Source of the DNA: GCA-020352575 sp964600365
GTDB lineage: Bacteria; Actinomycetota; Acidimicrobiia; Spongiisociales; JAENVV01
Assembly (NCBI GenBank): GCA_964600365.1
Contig: CAZRJG010000004.1
Location: 1 to 64,000 of the forward strand
Direction: 5' to 3'
Length of the DNA stretch: 64,000 nucleotides
Shown here: one piece after another, positions 23,035 through 29,604 of the stretch
Position numbering within the stretch: position 1 is the stretch's first letter
Layout of the letters: every line of letters starts with the position of its first letter
The notes under the pieces: generated by a model
What the model saw: the letters and a program-made list of their open reading frames with translations, nothing else
Told to the model about the DNA's origin: nothing
Databases searched by the model: none
Program-made: the position numbers and the translations under genes

Positions 23035-25158
23035 GTGACCCAGGTGTACGCATTCGATCATGATCATGGCCTGCCACTCGCGGACGTCGCGTCCATCGTC
23101 GGGGGCAAGGCTGCCAACATCGGTGTGATGGCAACCGAGCTCGGTCTCCCGGTGCCCCCGGCGTTCGTGGTCTCGACCTCGACCTGCCTCTCCTACCTCG
23201 AGGGCGGATGGCCCGAGTCCCTCGACGAAGAGATCCGCGCCCACATGGGGCGGGTGGAGGAGATCGTGGGACGACGGTTCGGGGACCCAGCCGACCCCCT
23301 CCTCGTGAGCGTGCGATCCGGGGCACCCATCTCGATGCCGGGGATGATGGATACGATCCTCAACCTCGGGCTCAACGAAGAGACTGCGCGGGGAATGGCA
23401 GAGGTGACCGGCGACGCCGCGTTCGTGGCCGCGTGCCACGAACGCTTCCGAGACCAGTACGCCGACATCGTCGGGGAGCCCGCTCCCGAGGACCCATGGG
23501 ACCAGCTGAGGAAGGCCATTGAGGCCGTGTTCCGGTCATGGAACGGCGACCGGGCGAAGAGCTACCGCGAGCGGGAGGGCATCCCCGACGACCTCGGGAC
23601 GGGCGTGATCGTCCAGGCGATGGTGTTCGGCAACCGCGGCTCGGACTCGGCGACCGGGGTCATGTTCACACGCGACCCGGCCACCGGCGAGGCGGTGCCC
23701 TACGGTGATCTCCTCTTCGACGCCCAGGGGGAGGATGTGGTCGCAGGTACCCACCAGACGGAGCACCTCTCTGCCCTTGACGACCGGCTCCCCGCGATCG
23801 CCGATGAGCTGCGCGGCTACGCGGCGCGTCTCGAGCATCACTACGCCGACGTGTGCGACATCGAGTTCACGATCGAGGAGGGGCGGCTCTGGATGCTCCA
23901 GACCCGCATCGGCAAGCGCAGCCCTCAGGCCGCCGTGCGGATCGCCGTCGAGATGGCCGAGGACGACGACTTCCCCCTCTCGAGACAACAGGCAGTGGAG
24001 CGTGTGGCATCGCTCCTGGCCGATCCACCCAAGGTCGCAGCGAAGCGAAACGAGGACGTGCCCGCCATCGCGACGGGGCTTGCGGCATCACCCGGCGTGG
24101 CGGGTGGCCGAATCGCGACCACACCCGATGCAGCGGTCACCATGGCCGAGGAGGGTGAGGCAGTGGTGCTGGTGCGCCGGGAGACCTCACCGGACGACGT
24201 CCACGGGATGGCCCGGGCCGTCGGCATCCTCACGACCACGGGGGGCCTCGCCAGCCACGCGGCCGTTGTCGCCCGAGGTTGGGGGATTCCAGCGGTCGTC
24301 GGCGCCGCCTCCGTCCTCGTGGGGGACCGCTCGGTCTCGATCGGCGGTCGCGAGTACGCCGAGGGAGACCACATCACCATCGATGGAACCACTGGTGAGG
24401 TCTTCCCCGGCATGATCACCGCCGGTGGCACCGCCATGCCCGAGGTCGAGACACTCCTCGGATGGGCATCAGAGCTCGGGATCCCGATCGGGGCGTCCAC
24501 CCCGAGTCCGGCAGGGAGCCCGTCGGTCGGGGGTGGAGAGGTGGAGCGCGACGCCGTGCTCCGCACACTCCTCGTCAAGGGGTTCGCGATGCCCGACGGG
24601 CTCGCCGAGGCGTACTTCGCGAACGTCGAGTCGGTGACCGTGGTCCTCGATGCGCTCGCGGGTGAAGGGCTGGCCGAGGTGATGGGTGGCATGTCCACGC
24701 TCACCGAGGACGGCAAGGGCATCGCCGCCGGCCTGATCGCCTCCGACAGGGAGGCATGGGGGCCGGTGCAGGCGGATGCCGCGCTCGACGCCCTCCTTCC
24801 CCTCGACCATCGGATGAAGGACATCGTCACCCGTTGGCAGATGCGCGAATTCAAGGGCCAGCAGATCCTCAATGATCACAGCGACCCGGAGCACGACGCC
24901 GCCGTCCTCGCGGACTTCGCTGCCCTTCACGTCGATGCCGCTGCCTGGCTGGAGGCCCTCGTCCCGGGCCTCCCGCGGTTGGGGTCCTACGTCGCGCGTC
25001 TGGGTCGGGCGGCAGGACTCGTGGACGGCGGGGACACGGACTACCTGGCCGCTCCCATGAACGACAGTTACCACAACGTCTGGTTCGAGCTGCACGAAGA
25101 CCTCATCCTCCTTGCAGGTCGGAATCGGGCCGACGAGGTGGCTGCTGGAAGGGCCTGA
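23035..25158 (+). CDS. Pyruvate-phosphate-dikinase-like protein without TIM barrel
   Basis: 707 residues. Residues 1-340 are the PPDK-type ATP-grasp region: GGKAANIGVMATELGLPVPP, the PPDK signature RSGAPISMPGMMDTILN (about residues 88-104), MVFGNRGSDSATGVMFTRDP, and WMLQTRIGKR. Residues 345-470 are the phosphohistidine domain with His408 in TTGGLASHAAVVARGWGIP. The PEP/pyruvate-binding TIM barrel (about 340 residues in full PPDK, total near 870-900) is absent and replaced by about 230 residues that I do not recognise, with a helical middle (LDHRMKDIVTRWQMREFKGQ) and an AAPMNDSYHNVWFELHEDL segment. It can in principle phosphorylate its own His but the acceptor is not pyruvate by any visible domain. 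GTG start with GGAG upstream; ends at a strong hairpin. Confidence 0.82.
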   Translation: MTQVYAFDHDHGLPLADVASIVGGKAANIGVMATELGLPVPPAFVVSTSTCLSYLEGGWPESLDEEIRAHMGRVEEIVGRRFGDPADPLLVSVRSGAPISMPGMMDTILNLGLNEETARGMAEVTGDAAFVAACHERFRDQYADIVGEPAPEDPWDQLRKAIEAVFRSWNGDRAKSYREREGIPDDLGTGVIVQAMVFGNRGSDSATGVMFTRDPATGEAVPYGDLLFDAQGEDVVAGTHQTEHLSALDDRLPAIADELRGYAARLEHHYADVCDIEFTIEEGRLWMLQTRIGKRSPQAAVRIAVEMAEDDDFPLSRQQAVERVASLLADPPKVAAKRNEDVPAIATGLAASPGVAGGRIATTPDAAVTMAEEGEAVVLVRRETSPDDVHGMARAVGILTTTGGLASHAAVVARGWGIPAVVGAASVLVGDRSVSIGGREYAEGDHITIDGTTGEVFPGMITAGGTAMPEVETLLGWASELGIPIGASTPSPAGSPSVGGGEVERDAVLRTLLVKGFAMPDGLAEAYFANVESVTVVLDALAGEGLAEVMGGMSTLTEDGKGIAAGLIASDREAWGPVQADAALDALLPLDHRMKDIVTRWQMREFKGQQILNDHSDPEHDAAVLADFAALHVDAAAWLEALVPGLPRLGSYVARLGRAAGLVDGGDTDYLAAPMNDSYHNVWFELHEDLILLAGRNRADEVAAGRA

Positions 25159-25175
25159 CGGGCCCCGTCGGGTCA

Positions 25176-25222
25176 CCGTGCGGTGCGCGTCGCCGACCAG
25201 CCGGGCGACGCGCACCACACGG
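25176..25222 (+). terminator. Long hairpin after the dikinase-like gene
   Basis: A perfect 13-bp stem (25182-25194 with 25204-25216, 9-base loop) extends past one mismatch by a further 5 bp (25176-25180 with 25218-25222). It starts 18 bases after the stop codon. No T-tract follows. Confidence 0.7.
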
Positions 25223-25230
25223 CCTCTGCG

Positions 25231-25381
25231 AAGGACGAGGTCGAGGAGGACGCCCAGTGCCTCAGGGAGTGCCACTTCGGGTAGTTCCGGAGGGAGGTGC
25301 TGTTCCTCGGGGGCGTCGGGGGATGCAACCCATGCAGAGTTCGCGAACGGCGTGCTCACGGTCAGGGTCGCGCTACCGAAC
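25231..25381 (+). pseudogene. Hsp20/alpha-crystallin gene remnant
   Basis: Read as protein, one frame gives KDEVEEDAQCLRECHFG, a TAG stop at 25282-25284, then FRREVLFLGGV; a +1 shift near 25315 continues as DATHAEFANGVLTVRVALPN. The pieces line up in order with the C-terminal half of small heat-shock proteins (…RRERxFGxFRRxVxLPxGV… AxFxNGVLTVxxP). Half the alpha-crystallin domain is missing, the stop and frameshift break what is left, and the hairpin of the previous gene covers its left edge. Identification is by eye from the FG-FRREV and EFANGVLTVRV blocks. Confidence 0.6.
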
Positions 25382-25436
25382 CGACTCGGAGGGGGAGTGC
25401 GAGCCGAACAGGAACCCCATCGACGTCACGCCGGGT

Positions 25437-25459
25437 TGAGTTCGGCAGCAAGGTGAGGT
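25437..25459 (+). repeat. Inverted repeat, left copy
   Basis: TGAGTTCGGCAGCA(A)GGTGAGGT, 23 bases, occurs in reverse complement at 26289-26311 with 22 of 23 matching. The two copies flank the Rieske-like gene and its promoter. Next to each copy is a 12-base arm (CGCCGGGTTGAG-like) that is itself inverted relative to the core between the two ends. Confidence 0.55.
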
Positions 25460-25513
25460 GGATGTTGACGAGCCGGCCCTTGCCCTGCCATGTGCCAGAA
25501 AGCGACCGTTCGG

Positions 25514-25519
25514 TACATT
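25514..25519 (+). promoter_or_regulatory. TACATT -10 box, leaderless start
   Basis: TACATT ends 7 bases before the ATG at 25527, with no ribosome-binding site between. This places the transcript start at or next to the start codon, the usual picture of a leaderless actinobacterial mRNA. Confidence 0.45.
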
Positions 25520-25526
25520 GATTCGC

Positions 25527-26123
25527 ATGGGGAGAGTCAGGGAATCACTTCGATCGCCACTCGGTGTCGTTGCGGTACTGGCGGTCATCAGCATCGTTGC
25601 CCTCGCTGGTCTCACGCTCATTGAGGACGACTACTACGGTTTGCCGATCCCCGGCCCATCAGGGATCGCACCAGCGTTCATAGGCGATGAGCCCGTCTGG
25701 GTGATCGATTCGGAGACGGGCCTCATCGTTGTCTCGGCGCAGTCAACCCACCGCGCCGAGAACGAGATGGCGTGGTGTCCGTCCGCCCGCACGATCCGTG
25801 ACTTGACGCATGGCTCCGTGTGGGACGAGTACGGCAGGTACATCGCCGGTCCCGCACCCAGGGACCTCAGCGTCTGGACTCCATCGATGGTCGACGGCGA
25901 GGTCTCGTGGGTGGAGAACGTGCCAGCTGGGCGCTCGTCTGCCGTCCCTTCTGGCCCCCCTTGTAGTCTCACCGATGGCTTCCAATCCTTCGTGCGGTTC
26001 GAGGAGATCGAGCGGGACTGGTCGAGATCCCTCCTCGTCGCCAGCTCGTTGGTCTTCTTGATCGCCATCGGCGGGATCGTGTTCGGGAGTGCGAACCGGG
26101 ACGCCGCCCCGAGCCGGTGGTGA
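25527..26123 (+). CDS. Membrane protein with a degenerate Rieske-like domain
   Basis: 198 residues: a basic N-terminus, one membrane segment (about 12-31), an extracytoplasmic domain, and a second membrane segment (about 176-194). The domain reads like a Rieske protein: DEPVWVIDSETGLIVVSAQSTH (strand pair and cluster region), then THGSVWDEYGRYIAGPAPRDLSVW, which mirrors CPCHGSxYDxxGxVxxGPAPRxL. However, the first C-x-H is WCPSA and the second C-x-x-H keeps only His95; only Cys84 and His95 remain of the four [2Fe-2S] ligands. It therefore probably cannot bind the cluster and may be a structural or sensory derivative. Flanking genes give no functional hint. The start at 25527 is set by the -10 box spacing; an upstream in-frame start at 25458 would add basic residues. 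Confidence 0.55.
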   Translation: MGRVRESLRSPLGVVAVLAVISIVALAGLTLIEDDYYGLPIPGPSGIAPAFIGDEPVWVIDSETGLIVVSAQSTHRAENEMAWCPSARTIRDLTHGSVWDEYGRYIAGPAPRDLSVWTPSMVDGEVSWVENVPAGRSSAVPSGPPCSLTDGFQSFVRFEEIERDWSRSLLVASSLVFLIAIGGIVFGSANRDAAPSRW

Positions 26124-26403
26124 CGAGGCTCCACACGTTCGTTCAGGGGCAACCAAACCGAGCGTGAGGCCGGCCACGTCGGAAATGCTCCAGCCCGCCT
26201 CTTCTTGATCTCGTCTCTATCTCGGGCACTGGATCAGTACAGCTCCTGTCTTCGTCGCGAGAGACCGGGCGCCGATTATCAACAGCGGACCTCACCCTGC
26301 TGCCGAACTCACGCTGGGTTGAGCGCGCGTGTCGGCGGGGCAGGGACGAGTCCGCGTTGTCGGATGCATGAGTGCATAGACTTCCTCCGTCGAGCCGAAA
26401 GGG
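26124..26403. other. Gene-free stretch before gdhA
   Basis: About 280 bases. It contains the right copy of the inverted repeat (26289-26311) and presumably the gdhA promoter. No coding remnant is recognisable on either strand. Confidence 0.5.
26289..26311 (-). repeat. Inverted repeat, right copy
   Basis: Reverse complement of 25437-25459 with one mismatch. It is followed on the plus strand by CGCTGGGTTGAG, matching the arm of the left copy in direct orientation. The two copies enclose 829 bases. Confidence 0.55.
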
Positions 26404-27753
26404 ATGCCATTGGTCAGGACGGTCGATCAGTTCATGACCGGTCTCGTTGCCCGGACTCCGGGTGAGCCCGAGTTCCACCAGGCCGTCCTGGAAGTGCTCG
26501 AGTCCGTATGGCCGATGCTTGACCGGCGGAGGGAGATTCGCGAGGCGGGCATCGTCAGACGGATGGTCGAGCCCGAGCGGGTGGTCATGTTCCGCGTCCC
26601 CTGGGTCGATGACGAGGGCACCGTCCGGGTGAACCGCGGCTACCGCGTCGAGATGAACAGCGCGATCGGCCCCTATAAGGGTGGCCTGCGGTTCCATCCG
26701 TCGGTCAACCTGAGCGTGCTCAAGTTCCTCGGCTTCGAACAGGTCTTCAAGAACGCCCTCACCACGCTCCCGATGGGTGGGGGCAAGGGAGGGGCCGACT
26801 TCGATCCGAAGGGCCGTAGCGACGGGGAAGTGATGCGGTTCTGCCAGTCGTTCATGACCGAACTCCATCGCCACATCGGTCCCCACACCGACGTCCCCGC
26901 AGGCGACATCGGCGTGGGAACCCGTGAGATCGGGTACCTCTTCGGGCAGTACAAGCGGTTGGCCAATGAGTTCACCGGGGTCCTCACCGGCAAGGGCATC
27001 GGATGGGGAGGGAGCCTCATCCGCACCGAGGCGACCGGCTACGGGGCCGTCTACTTCGCCGAGGAGATGCTGAAGGCGCGCGATGACTCCCTGCTCGGCA
27101 AGACCTGCCTCGTCTCCGGTTCGGGGAACGTCGCCCAGTATGCGGTCGAGAACATCCTCCGGATGGGTGGCAAGCCCGTCACGCTCTCGGACTCCGACGG
27201 GTGCATCCACGACCCCGACGGCATCGACCTCGAGAAGCTCGAATGGGTGAAGGAGCTCAAGAACGAGCGCAGGGGACGCATCCGGGAGTATGCGGAGCAC
27301 TTCGGGGTCGAGTACCGGGAGGGTCGTCGACCGTGGGACCTCGCCGAGGCCGACTGTGCCTTCCCGTGTGCCACCCAGAACGAGATCGACGGGGTCGACG
27401 CCAAGCACCTCCTCATGGGAGGGGTGCTGCTCGTGGCCGAGGGGGCGAACATGCCCTGCGACCACGACGCCCAGGAGCTCTTCGTCCGAGAAGGGATCAT
27501 GTACGGACCGGGCAAGGCCGCGAACGCCGGCGGTGTCGCGACGAGTGGCCTCGAGATGGCGCAGAACGCCACGTTCAGCTCGTGGTCGCGTGACGAGGTC
27601 GACACGAAGCTCCGGATGATCATGGTGGGGATCCACCGCACCTGCCTGGAGACCGCCGAGGCCTATGGGGTGCCGGGGAACTACGTGGTTGGGGCGAACA
27701 TTGCTGGATTCGAACGCGTCGCCGACGCAATGCTTGCCCAGGGGATCGTCTGA
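26404..27753 (+). CDS. gdhA: NADP-type glutamate dehydrogenase
   Basis: 449 residues, the normal size of the hexameric small glutamate dehydrogenase. RVPWVDDEGTVRVNRGYR, the substrate Lys in YKGGLRFHPSVN, the catalytic-Lys loop LPMGGGKGGADFDPKG, PAGDIGVGTREIG and SGSGNVAQYAVE (dinucleotide fold) are all intact. It interconverts 2-oxoglutarate plus ammonia and glutamate. The ATG at 26404 starts MPLVRTVDQF; no strong ribosome-binding site is evident. It lies 11 bases upstream of the small unknown gene at 27765, which is probably co-transcribed. Confidence 0.95.
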   Translation: MPLVRTVDQFMTGLVARTPGEPEFHQAVLEVLESVWPMLDRRREIREAGIVRRMVEPERVVMFRVPWVDDEGTVRVNRGYRVEMNSAIGPYKGGLRFHPSVNLSVLKFLGFEQVFKNALTTLPMGGGKGGADFDPKGRSDGEVMRFCQSFMTELHRHIGPHTDVPAGDIGVGTREIGYLFGQYKRLANEFTGVLTGKGIGWGGSLIRTEATGYGAVYFAEEMLKARDDSLLGKTCLVSGSGNVAQYAVENILRMGGKPVTLSDSDGCIHDPDGIDLEKLEWVKELKNERRGRIREYAEHFGVEYREGRRPWDLAEADCAFPCATQNEIDGVDAKHLLMGGVLLVAEGANMPCDHDAQELFVREGIMYGPGKAANAGGVATSGLEMAQNATFSSWSRDEVDTKLRMIMVGIHRTCLETAEAYGVPGNYVVGANIAGFERVADAMLAQGIV

Positions 27754-27764
27754 GAGGAGACCAC

Positions 27765-28160
27765 ATGCCGCAAGTGATCGGCTATTTCGAGGGGACGGAC
27801 CCGGTGGTGCTCACCTCCCTCGTCTGCCACGGATACGCCACCCAGCCCATTTCCAACGGAGCGGACAACCACGGGACGCACATCCTGCTGCTCAACCAAC
27901 TGAGCAAGCCCGATGTGATCGTCGGGTACCTCCACAAGGTGATGGCGCATGAACCCGCTGATGCCGACTGGCCATCGGCAGAGGACATCGTGTTCCAGTG
28001 CCGGATCCTCTCGGTGCCGCTCGTGCTGGTCGTGCCCGAGGAGAGCATCGAGTGCGCACCCCAGTTCTTCGAGGACCTTCCGGAGGTCGTCGTGTTCACC
28101 ACGCCCGAGCAGATGCTGCAAACGGTCGACAACCTCCTCGATGACGTCGTCGCCGACTGA
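27765..28160 (+). CDS. Conserved-looking 131-residue protein of unknown function
   Basis: Not recognised. The protein is acidic and alternates strands and helices (QVIGYFEGTDPVVLTSLVCHGY, then PDVIVGYLHKVM, PLVLVVPEE, EVVVFTTPEQML), which suggests a small Rossmann-like or flavodoxin-like fold. It has no membrane segment or signal peptide, and two Cys (in LVCHGY and FQCRILS). AGGAG precedes the ATG by 8 bases and codon use matches neighbouring genes, so it is real. It follows gdhA by 11 bases, so a link to nitrogen metabolism or to GDH regulation is possible. Confidence 0.7.
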   Translation: MPQVIGYFEGTDPVVLTSLVCHGYATQPISNGADNHGTHILLLNQLSKPDVIVGYLHKVMAHEPADADWPSAEDIVFQCRILSVPLVLVVPEESIECAPQFFEDLPEVVVFTTPEQMLQTVDNLLDDVVAD

Positions 28161-28198
28161 GTCATCCGGATAGCTGACTGGTCACGTAGTACGGGGGC

Positions 28199-28774
28199 AT
28201 GGCGCTCGAGAGTCGGGCGCGTTCCTATAGAAGGACTTGCTCCCATGAAGCCTTCCTGATCGCGCTCCTTGCGCTCTCCCTCGTTGCCGCTGCGTGTTCG
28301 GCCGGTGACCCGGAGCCCGCCCCGGAGACGACCACCGCCACGACCGCGGCCGCCGCTGAGTTGGGCCCGATCGTCGATGTTGCCGCCGAGGCCGGTTCCT
28401 TCGGCACGCTGCTTGCTGCTGCCGAGGCCGCGGGCCTCGCCGAGACCCTCGCGACGGGTGGCCCGTTCACGGTGCTCGCCCCGACCGATGAGGCGTTCGC
28501 TGCGCTGCCCGAGGGCACGCTTGATGCGCTGCTCGCCGATCCCGAGGCGCTCGCTGACATCCTGCTCTATCACGTGATCGAGGGCGAGGTGCGTGCTGAG
28601 ACCGTCGTGACGCTCGATGCCGCAACGAGCCTCCAGGGGTCCGGCATCGCCATCGCCGTGGTTGATGGTGGTGTGGTCCTCAACGAGTGCGCCATTGTCG
28701 TCACCACCGATGTCATGGCCTCGAACGGCACGATTCACGTCATCGACGCAGTCATCCTCCCGCCGAGCGGGTAA
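28199..28774 (+). CDS. Fasciclin-domain lipoprotein
   Basis: 191 residues. A signal peptide with hydrophobic core (FLIALLALSLVAAAC) ends in the lipobox VAAAC, followed by a Thr/Ala/Pro/Glu linker and one complete fasciclin (FAS1) domain with FGTLLAAAEAAGL, PFTVLAPTDEAFAALP, LLYHVIEGEV and GTIHVIDAVILPP. It is expected to be anchored on the outside of the membrane and to mediate adhesion or matrix contact. The N-terminus is doubtful: AAGGACTTGCTCCCATG at 28231-28247 offers a classical start in the next frame (Met-Lys-Pro-Ser-stop), so one base may have been gained or lost there. Confidence 0.82.
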   Translation: MALESRARSYRRTCSHEAFLIALLALSLVAAACSAGDPEPAPETTTATTAAAAELGPIVDVAAEAGSFGTLLAAAEAAGLAETLATGGPFTVLAPTDEAFAALPEGTLDALLADPEALADILLYHVIEGEVRAETVVTLDAATSLQGSGIAIAVVDGGVVLNECAIVVTTDVMASNGTIHVIDAVILPPSG

Positions 28775-28803
28775 CCACTCGCTTCCATCTCAACGATTGT
28801 GAT

Positions 28804-28829
28804 GGGTGCCGCCCTCACGGGAGGCACCC
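28804..28829. terminator. Bidirectional hairpin between convergent genes
   Basis: GGGTGCC (28804-28810) pairs with GGCACCC (28823-28829), with an inner CCC-TCAC-GGG stem and one G·A mismatch. It lies between the stops of the fasciclin gene and the TetR gene. Confidence 0.65.
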
Positions 28830-28836
28830 AACCGCG

Positions 28837-29526
28837 TCAGGGGGTGACCTTGCGTTCGAGGCCGTCGAGGAGGAGGTCGAGCCCGAACTCGAACTCCGTC
28901 TGGTCGTCGCACCACCCGAGGGTGGAGTCAGGGTCGTCGTGGGCGACCTCAGCGAGCATGCCCACGAGGTTCGGGACGCGATCGGCCATGTCGGACAGAG
29001 TCGTTGCACCTTCGTCGGGAGGGGCCGAGTCGTCGGGTGAGAAGAGTTCCTGGTTGAAGCCCAGGGCGCGGCTACCGAGGGCGTGCAGTGCGTGGTGGGC
29101 GAGGTCGTAGGAGAAGCCGCCCTCGAGCATCGTTCCCAGGACGGCATCGAAGTAGAGAAGCAGCCTGGGGTTGATCCTCGTCCTCGTCTCAATGACCGAC
29201 GGTGCCCACGGGTGGCGGAGCATGACCTTTCGCGCCGTGAGGATCCGGGTGCGCAGCCGCTCCTTCCATCCGGGCGGGGGCTTGATGCCGTCCAGCTCGG
29301 TTGTGATCTCCTCGACGATGACGTCGACCATCCCGTCGAGGAGTGCGTCCTTGTTCTTCACGTGGTGGTACAGCGACATCGCCTCCACCGAGAGACGTTC
29401 GGCGACGCCGCGCATCGTCACGGCTCCGATCCCTTCCTCGTCGGCGAGCGCGACGGCCACGAGGGCGATGCGTTCGGGCGAGAGGGGGGCGCGGGGAAGG
29501 GGTCCGTCCGACTCGGTGGCCGTCAT
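28837..29526 (-). CDS. TetR-family transcriptional regulator
   Basis: 229 residues. The N-terminal helix-turn-helix includes LSPERIALVAVALADEEG, VTMRGVAERLSVEAMSLYHHVKNKDALLDGM, the TetR/AcrR signature, and a C-terminal ligand domain of the TetR_C type with LRHPWAPSVIETR and YDLAHHALHALGS. The start at 29526 gives MTATESDG; a longer frame would run through the operator. It is divergent from the oxidoreductase gene at 29605 across an 78-base gap with inverted repeats, so it probably represses both. Confidence 0.9.
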   Translation of the reverse strand: MTATESDGPLPRAPLSPERIALVAVALADEEGIGAVTMRGVAERLSVEAMSLYHHVKNKDALLDGMVDVIVEEITTELDGIKPPPGWKERLRTRILTARKVMLRHPWAPSVIETRTRINPRLLLYFDAVLGTMLEGGFSYDLAHHALHALGSRALGFNQELFSPDDSAPPDEGATTLSDMADRVPNLVGMLAEVAHDDPDSTLGWCDDQTEFEFGLDLLLDGLERKVTP

Positions 29527-29541
29527 GTGGGAATCGTACCA

Positions 29542-29582
29542 CGTAAGGATTGACACCCCTTACGATGTATGGGAACCTTACG
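29542..29582. promoter_or_regulatory. TetR operator and promoter
   Basis: CGTAAGG (29542-29548), nine bases, and CCTTACG (29558-29564) form a perfect inverted repeat covering TTGACA (29550-29555), a good -35 box for the plus-strand gene. A third half-site CCTTACG lies at 29576-29582. A regulator bound here would block the -35 box. Confidence 0.65.
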
Positions 29583-29604
29583 ACGTACGAACGAGGGAGG
29601 GCCC

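Noticed and set aside
25425..26325. Integron attC sites in the inverted repeats
   Set aside because: GTTGAGY resembles a core site, but no RYYYAAC inverse core is at the right place and no integrase is near.
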